A stretch of DNA of 64,000 nt from Akebia trifoliata (GCA_017979445.1 CM030705.1:17997040-18061039), one strand, 5' to 3'; positions 22,067 through 33,635 are shown, numbered from the stretch's first letter. The notes: generated by a model from the letters alone, not told the origin. Program-made: numbers and translations.

Positions 22067-23483
22067 GTGCAGAACCATGCTCACGTAGATAGTTTTGTGA
22101 GGATGGTAGTCCTTAGAAGGTCGGGATATCCGAAGGTCAAGGTTCGAGGATCTAGGTATAGAAGAGATGGTTTTTTATACAACCAGTTGGGAACTTTGAG
22201 TGTGGCAGAGCTAGAGACATCACCGGATGTGGTAGAGGTAGTCAGGGAATTTGGAGATGTTTTTCCAAACGAATTACCGGGTTTTCCTCCAAGTCGTGAG
22301 ATAGAGTTTTCTATTGATTTGGTACCAGGCACAGGGCATATCTCCATCGCACCGTATCGAATGGTTCCTGTAGAAACCTAAGAGTTGAAGGTGCAGATTG
22401 ATGAGCTTACTAATTTGGGGTTTATTCGACCGAGTTCCTCACCCTGGGGAGCACCTGTTTTGTTTGTCAAGAAGAAGGATGGGTCACTCCATTTATGTAT
22501 CGACTATTGGACGTTAAATCAAGTGACCATCAAGAATAAGTACCCCCTTCCACACATCGATGATTTATTTGACCAACTGCAGGATGCCCAATACTTCTCT
22601 AAGATCAATTTGCGATCTGGGTACTACCAGTTGAGGATCTAGGAGGCGGATATTTCGAAGACTGCATTTCAGACCAGGCTAGGGCACTTTGAGTATCTAG
22701 TGATGCCTTTTGGTCTGACGAATGCGCCTGCAACATTCATGGATCTAATAAACCAGATATTTTGGGAGCACTTCGACAAATTTGTCATTGTGTTCATAAA
22801 TGACATCCTAATTTACTCTAAGTCGAAGAAGGACCACGAGAGATACCTTAGAATCATATTTCAGATTCTACGAGAGCATTAGTTATATGCCAAGTTTAGC
22901 AAGTGTGAATTCTGGCTCTAGAAGGTGAAGTTCCTAGGACACGTGGTGTCCGATGAAGGGATAGTAGTAGACCCTTCTAAGGTTGAAGCCGTGTTGATGT
23001 GGAAACAGCCGAAGACAGTGACAGATATTAGGAGTTTTCTAGGGATGGTTGGCTATTATAAAAGGTTTATTAAGGGATTCTCCACTCTTGCATCACCGTT
23101 GACAAGGCTAACGTAGAAAAACGTCCAATTTGAATGGGATGACAAATGCGAGACTGCATTCCAAGAATTGAAGGAAAGGTTGACGACCGCTCCAGTTTTA
23201 GTATCACCAAGTCTGGGTGAAAATCTGACGATATTTAGAGATGCTTTTGGGATTGGTTTGGGAGTTGTATTGATGCAGCGTGGGAAGGTAGTAGCATATG
23301 TATCGAGGAAGTTGATGAATCATGTGAAGAATTATCCCGTTCATGACCTGGAGTTAGCCGTTATAGTGTTCGCACTACGTATTTGGAGCATTACTTATAC
23401 GTAGAGAAGTTTGAAGTATTCTCCGATCATAAGAGTCTCAAGTATATATTCTCATAACGAGAATTAAATATGAGACAACAACG
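22067..23483 (+). pseudogene. Family A reverse transcriptase and RNase H, split by the family B insertion
   Basis: Domain order is as in Ty3/gypsy pol. A pre-RT linker ([20 protein letters not shown], 22230-22300) comes first. The RT fingers ([20 protein letters not shown]) and palm follow, then the connection, with [11 protein letters not shown] and [13 protein letters not shown], then RNase H ([13 protein letters not shown], 23239-23278). Stops occur at 22379, 22640, 22880, 22918, 23114 and 23402. Two catalytic aspartates are lost. The KIDLRSGY motif reads KINLRSGY (Asn codon 22607-22609). The active-site (Y/F)(V/I)DD reads FIND (22793-22804). Motifs fit the Tekay/Del chromovirus clade. The reading is cut at 23488 by the 26-kb insertion and resumes at 49675. 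Confidence 0.92.
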
Positions 23484-23488
23484 TTGGA
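23484..23488. repeat. Left TSD (TTGGA) of the 26-kb family B element
   Basis: TTGGA recurs at 49670-49674 directly after the outer 3' LTR. Removing the insert with one TSD copy brings the family A RNase H reading back into register. Confidence 0.9.
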
Positions 23489-25093
23489 TGTAGACACCCC
23501 ATTTTTGCACTTGCCTAATTAATCAACTCATCAACCTGATCTCGACAATTCCCAATGATGGATGATTATTCCAATGTTATATTTGTCACTAGATATGTTT
23601 TAGAAATTCAAATGAGATATCTCAAGAAAATAAAACTCTAGAAATCACGCTACACTAGGAAAATACGACCCAAAACATAAAAATCATCATTTTGCAGACA
23701 AAAAGAACCTTTACGATCAAAATCACTAAAAATAACCAAATTATCAAAATACCCCTAACATCAAAACATCCATAGAGCCTACATTACGCTTAGGAAAATT
23801 CATTTGAACACGTAAAACAACAAAATGAAATCAAATAAACCATTCCGCCAATTTTCATCAAATTTGATAAAATTACGGAAATACCCCTCATAAGAATTCA
23901 CAATCATTAATGCCAAAAATTTCATAAGTGACACAAATCGATAATCCCATTGAATTCTTTATGAAAAATCGATTCCAAAACATCTCAGAACATCGAAAAA
24001 TGACGCAAAAGTTCTCTTCGGGGGCAAAACGATAATTTTTCAATATCAAAATTAATAAATAAAACATTAATTAACGTAAATTGAAATCTTAATAAAATTG
24101 ATTTAAAAATCTAAACTAAGAAAATTAATCATTCAAGCCCTCAGGTAAAATTGTTGATGGTTGCCCACTTATTTAAGTGGAACCCCCTGATATTTATTAA
24201 AAGATCCTTTCATCTAGGGGTCCAAATAATTAAAGATATAATTAGGGGGTTCTCCACTAGACTTAAAAATATATTCTTTCATTATACGCAAGATTAAAAA
24301 ATCTAATTTCAAAAAAACAAGTCAATCACATAAGACTTAAGTCAAAATCCTAATTAAAACTGTAATATAAAGAAACCTAGTCAATCAAATAAGACTTAAG
24401 TCAAAACCCTAATTAACTCATCTAAAAGGAGATCTAGTCAAACCCTAATTCTTTCAAAAAACTTTATAAATATAGAGCTTCTACAACCTAATTTCATAGG
24501 TCAAAATAAATCCTAGAAAAAATAGGTCAAAAAGTCTCCCTAACCTTCTCCAAATCCTGATTTTGATGCCCCCAACTCCCTACCTAATATCCAAGCCCTA
24601 ACTTTTATTTAAAAATACCCAAAAATCCTTCAAAAATACCTAGAAATCCATCAAAAGATTAAGAAATACTCAGATCTAAGAATAAGACACCTCAACTTGG
24701 AGATCTGAAGTAGATCCAGTAACGGAGGAAAAAGTAAGAAATCTCATACGAAGAGTCTCTCCATCAACTTTGAGGGAACAAATCATTGCGATCATCTAGG
24801 TATACTTTTTACTTTATTTATTTATTTTATTTATTTATTCTAGGTCTTTTTTTACAATATAATCCTTTTTTGAGAAATAGTAGAGACCGACATTTGCCGG
24901 ATGGGATTGGTGCCTAACACTTTCCAACCCCGTAATGTGATCCCCGAACTATGGTTTCTTTTTATTCGTATATTAGTTATTTTATCTATTAGAGTCAATA
25001 TTTGGTTCATAGACCATAATAACTAAGTAGCAACTTCCAAACGTCAAAAATCAAAAGTGGATCCGCTCACCCCGCGGATCGAGGGCGCTTTCA
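23489..25093 (+). mobile_element. Family B (Tat/Ogre-like) outer 5' LTR
   Basis: 1605 bp, from TGTAGACACCCC to GGGCGCTTTCA, with a matching 3' LTR at 48067-49669 of almost equal length and shared TSD TTGGA. It contains the TTGGTGCCTAACACTTTCC...CCCCGTAATGTGATCCCC phrase near 24910-24950, a recurrent feature of Tat/Ogre LTRs, and AAGTCAA-rich repeats. Many positions that differ from its partner LTR show it is not young. Confidence 0.9.
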
Positions 25094-25094
25094 G

Positions 25095-25112
25095 TGACGA
25101 CTCTATTGGGGA
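25095..25112 (+). other. Primer-binding site, Tat/Ogre type
   Basis: TGACGACTCTATTGGGGA directly follows the 5' LTR. It resembles the TGGCGACTCTGCTGGGGA site used by Tat/Ogre-lineage elements, complementary to an arginine-type tRNA end, with about three changes. The tRNA assignment is from family knowledge. Confidence 0.75.
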
Positions 25113-25655
25113 TTATTAAGGATTAGACTTGAAAAGTCCCAAGTATGGGAAACATTGCCAGAATGACCTAGTTTTTTATTTTATTTTTAGTTGTTTGTTT
25201 CTTTGTTTATTTTTATTTTTTATCATTCTTTCTTGCTCAATTATTGATTACTTATTTGAATGGTGAATATTTTGTTTTGGCACATTTTTTTATGGTTCAA
25301 TCTAGGGTCATTTGGAATGACCTTAAATAATGCAGGATTTCAATAGGGTAATGATATGAAATAATGATTATTGAATCATTTTTTATCTAATTTATTTTAT
25401 ATTTTTGGGTTGTATTATCTTCTCTTGGCATTATTTGGATTGATTTTGAGTATGTTATTTTGGAGTATCACTTTCTTTGATTCAATCTAGGGTCATTTTA
25501 TGATGACTCTAAATATTAAAATATTCAAATTGACATATGAATTAAGGATGGAATGATGGTAGTTGGGGTAAGAGTCATGGAATTTTATTTTTGTTTTAGA
25601 AAATTTTTGGATAAAAATTTTTAGCACGTTATTATGCATGGATGATAAGTTGTGA

Positions 25656-26440
25656 AAATAAATTATTTGTGAGTGATGCACTAAGAAATAAAAAAATTAT
25701 TTTTTTAATGTTGTTTGTAATGAGGAGAGGATTCCAATAAAAATCGTTAAAAAAATTATTTTATACGCAGTGTGCCGTTAGCGAAAAACGATTTTTTATT
25801 TTTCATCTTCTTCTCAAATAAATTATTTGTGAGTGATGTGCAAGAAACAAAAAAATTAATTTTTTTAATGTTTTTCGTGATGAGAAGAGGATTCCAATAA
25901 AAAATTGTAAAAAAAAAAAAAAAAAATTATTTTTATGCGTGGTGTGCCGTTAGTAGAAAAGAATTTTTTATTTTCCATCTTCTTCTCAAATAAATTATTT
26001 GTGAGTTATGCGCTAAGAAACAAAAAAATTATTATTTTTAATATTGTCCATGATGAGGAAAATATTCCAATAAAAAATCTTTAAAAAAATTTATTTTTAT
26101 GCGTGGTGTGCCGTTAGCAGAAAATGATTTTTTATTTTTCATCTCATTTTCAAATAAATTATTTGTGAGTAATGCGTTAAGAAACAAAAAAATTATTTTT
26201 TTTAATGTTGTTCGTGATGAAGAGATAATTCTAATAAAAAATCATTAAAAAAAATTTTTTAAAAATTATTTTTATGCGTAGTGTGCTGTTAACAGAAAAT
26301 AATTTTTTATTTTTTCATCTTCTTCTAAAATAAATTATTTTTGAGTGATGCACTAAGAAACAAAAAAAATTATTTTTTTTAATGTTGTTCGTGATGAGGA
26401 GATGATTCTAATTAAAAATCGTAAAAAAAAATTATTTAAA
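25656..26440 (+). repeat. Leader tandem repeat, about 165 bp x 4.7
   Basis: The phrase AAATAAATTATTTGTGAGTGATGC recurs at about 25656, 25816, 25988, 26152 and 26328. Spacing is 160-176 bases. Each unit also carries AATGTTGTTCGTGATGAGGAGA and TGCGTGGTGTGCCGTTAGCAGAAAA. It lies in the untranslated leader of the outer family B element. The corresponding place in the minus copy (near 42.8 kb) has an (AT)n tract instead, so the array is specific to this copy or subfamily. Confidence 0.85.
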
Positions 26441-27396
26441 AAAAAAATGTTATCACCCCTTATCTCAACGATTATCATCTTATCCTCGATTTAATATTCA
26501 TTAAAATCTCAATTTATTTTGGATTGTTCAAAGTAACCCTTGATTGGACCATAGAGAAAGAATCATTTTTTTTAGTTTGTTTTGAAAAAAAAATATAAAA
26601 AATTTTGTTGTGCCTATTTCATCGATTGTCTTATGATTGATTATTTTTGTGCTATAATTTTTGCCTATTAGATGTGCCATAATCTTGATTGAGATATGTG
26701 TTCGACGTGTTTATTGTGATCCTAATGCTGATGTGATGGGATTGGGTTGGTATTTTTCTTGATTAATATTCTTGTGATATCAATATCGTAATAGTATGAT
26801 AAGGCCCATGGGCTCTTTTATTTGAAAAACGCCCTATGCACACCCCACCTTATTTTGCACACACCACTAGCACATTTATTTTATTGCATTGCACGCTTGC
26901 ATGTCTCTTCTAGCCAATGTATCACTAGTGTGTGTCCCGATCTCCTCAGAGATGTGACGTCATTCATGAAAATCACAACTTCAGTCACATACCTTAGGAT
27001 ATATAAAATTGGGACATTAGTACTGTTCGATCAAGTGACACTGAAAGGTATATCGATGAGCCCATGTTGGGACGACCTGAGCCTTTTGTCCTATTGTAAG
27101 CTGTACAATCACATGTCCTGATCGCCAATCCTGGACTCGTACTTATTCGGCATATCAAAGTTAATCTAAGTTCACCAACTGCATTTCTTGGTTAAAATTA
27201 GTGCGTAAGCGAGATCCTGCCTCGATGTACCCTATTGTACGAGGGGGATAGACAACGTCTATTCTAAACGAGAGGTATTTAAGTGGGCCCTTGCTCAGCA
27301 TCATGCGCCACCTCTCAACTGGGGATTAAATTGATTGTTTTTTACTTCAGAGATTTGAGTTGGAGTTTTAGATTATTACCTATACGGTATATCAAA
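26441..27396 (+). other. Family B leader, first part (outer element)
   Basis: Untranslated leader between primer-binding site and gag. It matches in reverse complement the leader of the minus copy (about 41.86-42.79 kb), for example at GTATTTAAGTGGGCCCTTGC and TACGGTATATCAAAC. Homology stops abruptly at AAGTCA (27396) and resumes at 33636 with ACTACGTACCGTCTG. In the minus copy these two pieces are contiguous, so 27397-33635 is an insertion. Frames of 99 and 72 codons here are not conserved as proteins. Confidence 0.75.
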
Positions 27397-28400
27397 CCAA
27401 GTCAAAATCAAAATGGGTGCACCGACCCAATAAAATATCCATCTCTTGCAAATGACCCAGCCCAACTCGATCCAACAATCCTGATGGACCGGGCCATTTA
27501 AATCGAAATAGAAATCAAATTTTCAAAGAAGAAAAATAGTTTACAAAGGAAAAGTATTTTCCAGAAAAAATATTTTCCAAAAGAAGTGTTTTCCAAAAAA
27601 AGTGTTATTCTCTAAAAAAAATGTTTTCTAAGAAAAAACGTTTTCCAAAAAATATTTTTCATAAAAACAAGATTTTCCAAGAGAAGATACTTTCCAAATA
27701 AAAAATTATTTTTCAGAGAAAAAATATTTTTCAGAAGAAAATGTTTTCCAAAAGAAAAGAAAAAGAAGGAAAAATAATTTGCAAAAGATCTATTTTTGCA
27801 TGAAAAGTTTTTATGGACCTTGGAAAACTACCAAAAAATGTTGTAAAAATATAATCAGATTTGTGAAATAAAAACATTATTTTCCAATATTTTTCAAGAG
27901 TGCAACATAAAATTATTTTTCTTCTGAATAATCATTAAATGGATGAACTTTTTAATGGATTGGTGCACAAAATTCAATAAAATCTCAGGGTTCATTTCAA
28001 ATGTTATCAAGGGGGTGACACTGAAATTGGTTAAATTCACCTTCAAAGAGGTTTTAAGGGTTATCATTGTATCTAAGCTCAATCGTCTATCATCTAGCTA
28101 GGGTTGTAAATCCGGTCAGTTAGAATAAACGTCAATATCAAATCAACAGTCAGAAATGACCTCAAAATTTCTCAACATCATCCAGTTGTTCTTTAAAGAT
28201 CATAGTGCTTCAATCCTATCGGTTATAAGCAATATCTCAGTCCTCAGTCCTAATCAAACTCGTGTGGGTACTTGTCTTGAGTTTTCATGAGTCATTTGGG
28301 TTAGCTCGAGTCCTTTTTTTCCAGCAAGGTCATGTCTCCCTTATATTGAGTCTACTCTTTCCTATTGAGTCAAGTTAGTTCATCGAGTCTATAGATGTGT
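27397..28400 (+). other. 5' edge of an inserted, 5'-truncated family B copy; A/T-rich repeats
   Basis: After the junction at 27396 the sequence no longer matches the leader of the outer element. At about 27535-27790 the word TTTTCCAAAAGAA recurs roughly every 20 bases with variation, a degenerate short tandem repeat. No 5' LTR or gag is present, so the inserted copy has lost its 5' half. Confidence 0.5.
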
Positions 28401-29470
28401 CTGTTTCCCCATCTGAAATTGATCGGATAAAGAAAATTTTTGAATACCTCGAGCGCATTAACGAATTAACTACTAATCTGCCTTCAAGGATAGATTTTTC
28501 TCCTGAGCAAGAAGATAAGAGTCGGGCTCAAGAAAGCAAAGGTCATTGACCTCGGAACAGAAATAAATTCCTAAAGAGATTCAAATAGAAACCATCTTAT
28601 CTCTAGAGGAACACAAGGGGATAATGAATTTTCTCAGAAATTTCAAAAGACTTGATTGTGTGATCATATGAGGGTATGTTAGGTACAAGCTTGGGTGTTG
28701 TTCAACACGGAATAGATACTCGTCTATATCGATGGAATCAAAGAAGATGTTATAAAATATATCAGCACTATCCTTACTACATCTTGAGTTGCAAATCACA
28801 TATTATCAATCGATATGGGGATACCTTTTGAACTGATATCTAATAATGGGTCGTACTTCAAAGCTTAGAACATTACTCCGTGTTCAAAGTTGAAGATCCG
28901 GAATCACAAATCATCCTCCTATCGTCCTTAGATCAATGGAACGGTTGAAGCGGTTAGTAAGAGTATCAAGACTATCATTAGGAAAATGAGTCAATAACAT
29001 CGAGATTGGTCAGAAAAATTATCATTCACGCTGTGGACATATCGAACCCTAATTCGATCCTCTATTGGAGCTACTCCCTACTCTTTAGTGTATGGCATGG
29101 AAGCAGTCTTGCCAGTTGAAATGGAAATTCCATCTCTCAGGATCTTGTTGGAAAATCATTTGGTTCGTCAGCAGTATGAAGAATTAAACTTGATCGAAGA
29201 AAACGAGTTAAAGCCCTGTACCACGTGCAAGCTTATCTAAGAAGAGTCACCTGTGCATTTGACAAGAAGGTCAAAGCTCATCATTTACAAGTCAAAGATT
29301 TAACTATCAGACTTCAAAGAAAATTGAACATTCCTCATCGACTATAGGAGAAAGTCTAAATTGGAGAAATTCATTCATTAAGGAAATACTGTCTGGAAAA
29401 GTCGTCAGACTTCAAGATCATGATGGAATTGAATTACCAGAACCAACCAACCTTGACTAAATCAAACGGT
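28400..29470 (+). pseudogene. Family B pol remnant: pre-RT stub joined to integrase C-terminal half
   Basis: Near 28530-28650 is a pre-RT segment, VIDLGTE then ETILSLEEHKGIMNFLRNF, matching the 'NLGT...EIKI...L..E....ii.LLkeyxDVFAWSY' linker that precedes Tat-lineage reverse transcriptase. Reverse transcriptase and RNase H are missing. From about 28740 the reading is integrase: IPFELISNNGSYFKAK, where the second catalytic aspartate (usual SDNG) is now asparagine at 28842-28844. INGTVEAVSKSIKTIIRKM retains the catalytic Glu context. GATPYSLVYGMEAVLPVEME is the hallmark of Tat/Ogre and Athila integrases. Several stops and frameshifts. The integrase would insert cDNA into the chromosome; this one cannot. 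Confidence 0.85.
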
Positions 29471-29660
29471 ACTACATTTAAGGAGGCCATCTTTGACCGA
29501 ATCAATTTTCTTGCTACCCAGTTCATTATCCCCTTTCTCAGCCCTTTGCAGCCCTTTCAAAAAAAAAAAAAAAAATTGTGCCTTTTTCTTTCTCAGCCCG
29601 TTCACCTAACCTAGGGGAGGGAAAAATTCGAACTACGTCTTGGTCTGATCCTAAAATTCT

Positions 29661-29700
29661 GGGGTACGTAGGCAACCTGAGAAGTTACTTCAGGCCCGAC
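29661..29700 (+). other. Conserved post-integrase motif of Tat-like elements
   Basis: GGGTACGTAGGCAACCTGAG followed by AAGTTACTTCAGGCCC. The same phrase occurs in the outer element (46269-46312) and the minus copy (38676-38711). A TACGTAGGCAACC-like phrase after pol is a recurrent feature of plant Tat elements. Its function is not known to me. Confidence 0.7.
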
Positions 29701-29979
29701 CACATCAAAATAAAAAAAATCTATTTCCCCACACAAAAAATCAAAAAAATAAAAAAATAAAAAAAATCAAAAGAGAAAGAAATATCATCCAAAATGGGGA
29801 AGAAAATTCAAGAAAAAAGTTTAAATGAAATGCCACACAAGGGGCATTTGGGTTTTTGAGCCTCAAAATCCCTTTCTTTTTTATATCCAGTCCTAAGCCT
29901 ACCTATAAAAGTCCTCTTAAGTACCGTGCGAGAAGTCAAGGAAGATAGCAAAGCATAATTATACAGCGACTCCAGAAGT

Positions 29980-30240
29980 TCAGAAGAGAAGAAAAAGATA
30001 AAAAATGATGAAGCCTGCTAAGTTGAAAACCCGAAAAGGGCGACTTAGGCAAAAATTAAGGCAAGCTCGCAAGGTTGAAAATCTGAAAGGACAACTTTGG
30101 CAACAATTAGAGCAAGGAAAAAGAGAAGAGCTCGCTAGATCGAAAACCTGAAAAGGCGATCTAGGCAAAAGCTAGAGCAAGCTCGCTAGATTGAAAACCT
30201 GAAAATGCGATCTATGCAAAAGTTAGAGCAACAAAGAAAA
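29980..30240 (+). repeat. 3' UTR tandem repeat of about 55-70 bp, stem-loop-like units
   Basis: Units contain GCTCGCTAGATTGAAAACCT followed by GAAAAGGCGATCTAGGCAAAAG, repeated about four times with divergence. CTAGATCG and CGATCTAG can pair within a unit. The minus copy has the equivalent at about 38155-38340. Confidence 0.7.
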
Positions 30241-31021
30241 ACAGAAGAAAATCCCAAGCTGAGAGCGGTCCGAGCTGAAACATCAGAAGTCCGAATAATT
30301 AAGTTCAATACTTAGCTTAAACCAGGCATAGACGCAGAAGCCCCAAGTATCTTGTCTACGATCGATCTGAAAATGTTTACTACCCCAAGTGAACCAAGGG
30401 AGATAAGGGTGAATTCTATGATGAGTCTCGAAAGAAAATAATTTTGTACTCTTGAGCCTGACTCAAAACCTTCAATAAAATTAATCAAAATTAAAAGTTA
30501 AGTCTTTATTGCGCTTGTGGTAATCAATTATTTCAAACCTTCATACAAGGGGCATTTTCTTTCTTTTGTTAATGTAACTTTTCCCCCTTATACTAGGGGT
30601 ATTTTTTTTATGATGTGTTCAATTATTTTCAAGGCCATGGTCATTGTCAAACTAGAGGCATTTTGCTTTTGAGCAATGTTAATCCTAAAAGATAATGAGA
30701 ACCCCAAATTTAAGGTTGCCCTCTTGATAACAGTTTTTTGAAAAACTTTTGAGGTTCAAAAGAAATAAAAACTCAGGTTTTAAATTCATAAAACTTTTTG
30801 ATAAATCCTGGAGGTTCAAACAAAAGCATTTTGGGATCTCACATAAGAGATATTGCATTCTTTCATTCTCCAGATTCTTTTCCAGATTCAATCATTCCTG
30901 GAATCGATCATTTCTCTTCCAGATTCATTATCTTCCAGATTTATTCATTCTCCGATTCATTCTAATCAGTCTTCTCCAAATTCGTTCATTCTTTCCCAAA
31001 ATTCATTCATTCCTTTACCAG
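30241..31021 (+). other. Family B 3' UTR, non-coding
   Basis: No protein motif. The end of this stretch (about 30850-31015) is rich in TTCCAGATTCATTC-like words, a loose short repeat leading into the 33-bp array. Confidence 0.5.
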
Positions 31022-31033
31022 TTTTGCTCAATT

Positions 31034-31531
31034 GTCGCCAAGGGTTAACTTGGATTTTGCTCAGTTTTCGCCAAGGGTTAACTTGGATTTTGCTCAGTTT
31101 CTGCCAAGGGTTATCTTGGATTTTGCTCAGTTGCCGCCAAGGGTTATCTTGGATTTTGCTCAGTTGCCGCCAAGGGTTATCTTGGATTTTGCTCAGTCTC
31201 CGCCAAGGGTTATCTTGGATTTTGCTCAGTTGCCGCCAAGGGTTATCTTGGATTTTGCTCAGTTGCCGCCAAGGGTTATCTTGGATTTTGCTCAGTCTCC
31301 GCCAAGGGTTATCTTGGATTTTGCTCAGTTGCCGCCAAGGGTTATCTTGGATTTTGCTCAGTCTCTGCCAAGGGTTATCTTGGATTTTGCTCAGTCTCCG
31401 CCAAGGGTTATCTTGGATTTTGCTCAGTTGCCGCCAAGGGTTATCTTGGATTTTGCTTAGTTTCCGCCAAGGGTTATCTTGGATTTTGCTCAGATGCCGC
31501 CAAGGGTTATCTTGGATTTTGCTCAGTTATT
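31034..31531 (+). repeat. 33-bp tandem array, 15 copies plus one degenerate
   Basis: The GCCAAGGG core of the unit recurs every 33 bases exactly, from 31037 to 31499, with a degenerate 16th copy at 31532. Units differ mainly at the three bases before the core (GCC, TCC, TTC, TCT). Each holds a short inverted repeat, CCAAGGGTTATCTTGG. As 33 is divisible by three, two plus frames stay open. One gives an 11-residue repeat (QGLSWILLSCR) within a 315-codon frame, another PPRVILDFAQL. There is no independent sign of translation. The array lies in the 3' UTR of the inserted family B copy, upstream of its polypurine tract. Confidence 0.95.
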
Positions 31532-31561
31532 GTCGAGGGTTTTCTCGAAATTTTACTCAAA

Positions 31562-31615
31562 TTATGCCCAGTTTATGCTCAGTCTATGCTCAATTTATGC
31601 TCAGGTTTTACTCAA
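31562..31615 (+). repeat. Short 11-12 bp repeat (TATGCTCAGTT-like)
   Basis: TATGC(C/T)CA-(G/A)TTT words repeated four to five times immediately after the 33-bp array. It may be the degenerate ancestor or edge of it, since both share GCTCAGTT. Confidence 0.6.
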
Positions 31616-31876
31616 TTTTCACAATGCACACACTTGCACATTTGTTCGTTTTAGTCGGGGAGAATTCTTTAAAATTCAAGGATCTGACACCGTCAGTGAG
31701 AGTTTGCGCTCAAGGACCTGACAACCTTTTGATTCGGGGAGAGCTTTACCCTCAAGGATCCGAACACCTTGACGAATTGCTAAATCAGGCTGCAAAATGA
31801 ACTGTCACTAGCTTTGGCATTCGGATATCGCACTATCTACCAAAATAGATTTGCTATCTAGTTTGCTTCAACCCTC

Positions 31877-31893
31877 TGCCAAAGAGGGGCATC
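31877..31893 (+). other. Polypurine tract of the inserted family B copy
   Basis: TGCCAAAGAGGGGCATC abuts the LTR start TGTAGACACC at 31894. This is where plus-strand DNA synthesis is primed. The same tract precedes the outer 3' LTR (48051-48066), and appears in reverse beside the minus LTR (36168-36188). Confidence 0.8.
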
Positions 31894-33635
31894 TGTAGAC
31901 ACCCCATTTTTGCACTCGCCTGATTAATCAACTCGTCAATCCGATTGCAATGATTCCCAATGATGGATGTGTATTCCATTGCTTTATTTTGTTACCAGAT
32001 ATGTTTCAGAAATCCGGATGAGGTATCTCGAACTGACAAAACCTTAAAAACCACGCTACGCTAGGAGAATACGACCCAGAAACATAGAAAACATCATCTT
32101 GCAGACCAAAAAGAAACTTCACGATAAAAATCACTAAAAATTGATCAAATTACCAAAATACCCCTAACATCAAAACAATCCTAGAGCCTACGTTACGCTT
32201 AGGAAAACTCTCTAAAACACATAAAATAACAAATCAAAAACAAATAAATCATTTCGCCAATTTTAACAGAATTTGACAAAATTACGAAAATGCCCCTCAT
32301 AAAGTTTACAATCATTTCACACAAAAAAACTTCATAAATGACACAAACTAATATTTCCATTGAATTCCTTACGAAAAATCGATTCTAAAACATCCTAGAA
32401 CATCAAAAACCGACTTGAAACGTGAAAAGTCCTCTTCGGGGGCAAAACGGTAATTTCACAATTTTCATAATTAAAAAATTCGAAATTAATTAATTAAAGT
32501 GAAACATTAATTAAATTAATTTAAAAAGTTGAACCTAAAAAATCGATTAATCGGACTCTCAGGCAAAATTGTTGAGGGTTCGTGGGATATTTCTTTAAGG
32601 ACCCCTCCATTTGGGGGTTTAAAGAATTAAAGATATTTTAGAGGGGGGTTCTCCAAAAATTAAAAGTAAATCAAGCAAGACTGAAGTCAAGGTATTAAAG
32701 TCAATCAAGTGAAACTGAAGTCAAAATTAAAGTCAATTAAGCAAGACTAAAGTCAAGATATTGAAAGTCAATCAATTAAGACTAAAGTCAAAACATTAAA
32801 AGTCAATCAAATAAGACCAAAAGTCATAATAGAACTCTAATAGAGTTCTAACTAAAAAACAATTCCACCTAAAACAATTTGAATTAAAACACAATTCTAC
32901 CTAAAACAATTCTAATTAAAACACAATTCTACCTAAAACAAGTCAAACTAAAACACAACTCTAATTAAAATATCTCTAATTAAACACTAACTCTATCCAA
33001 ATCAACCCCTAAAAACATCTATAAATTGAGGTGCTCACACCCTATTTTCGTATCAAATTATAAACCCTAAGAAAAGTAGGTCTAGAAGCTCCCCTAGCCC
33101 CCCATAAACCCTAGTTTTGGAGCCCCAACTCCTTAGCTAACATCCCTCCTTCAATTTTAGTCTAGAAAACACCCAAAAGCCTTCTAAAAACACCCTTAAA
33201 TCCGCAACGAAATTGAAGAGTTCAGATTCAAAAACAAGGAGATACCTTGCCTCGGAGATCCGAAGTCAAATCCGGAAGTAGAACGAAGCAAGGGAGCACG
33301 GTACAAGGAGTGTTTTTTATCAGATCTGAGGGAACCAAGTCCTTGCCATCGGAAAGGTAAACCTTTTATTTTTATTTATTTTCTTATCTAGGTTTTAGCA
33401 ATGTAATTTGCTTGGGAATTTAGTAGAGACCAGCTTTGGCCGGGCGGGGTTGGTGCCTAACACCTTCCAACCCCGTAACTTGATCCCCGAATTCAGTTTT
33501 TTTTTTGGTTTTAGATTAGTTTTTATCCGTTTAGAGTCATTGATCGATTCCTAGACCGTACTAACTAGGTGGCGACTCCCAAACCTCAAGGGTCAAAAGC
33601 GGATCCGCGCACCCCGCGGATCGAGGGCGCTTTCA
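31894..33635 (+). mobile_element. Family B 3' LTR of the inserted 5'-truncated plus copy
   Basis: 1742 bp, from TGTAGACACCCC to GGGCGCTTTCA. It is longer than the outer LTRs and closer to the minus LTR at 34466-36167, both having an expanded AAGTCAA/ACTAAAACACAATTCTA region, so these two form a second subfamily. It carries the GGTGCCTAACACCTTCC phrase near 33450. It is preceded by a polypurine tract but followed directly by leader sequence of the outer element, so it is the 3' LTR of a copy whose 5' LTR, leader and gag were lost. Confidence 0.85.

Noticed and set aside
26822..27121. 99-codon plus frame in the family B leader
   Set aside because: The homologous minus copy (42239-42493) has a similar short frame but with unrelated ends and no known motif. 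Treated as leader sequence, though weak conservation could be re-examined.
30853..31800. 315-codon open frame, the longest in the window
   Set aside because: It is open mainly because a 33-bp tandem repeat contains no stop in that frame. A second frame is open over the same array, and the position is a retroelement 3' UTR. Not called as a gene.
23489..33635. Pairing LTR 23489-25093 with 31894-33635 as one full element
   Set aside because: Their lengths differ by about 140 bp, no TSD brackets them, leader homology continues past 33636, and the true partner at 48067-49669 shares TSD TTGGA.
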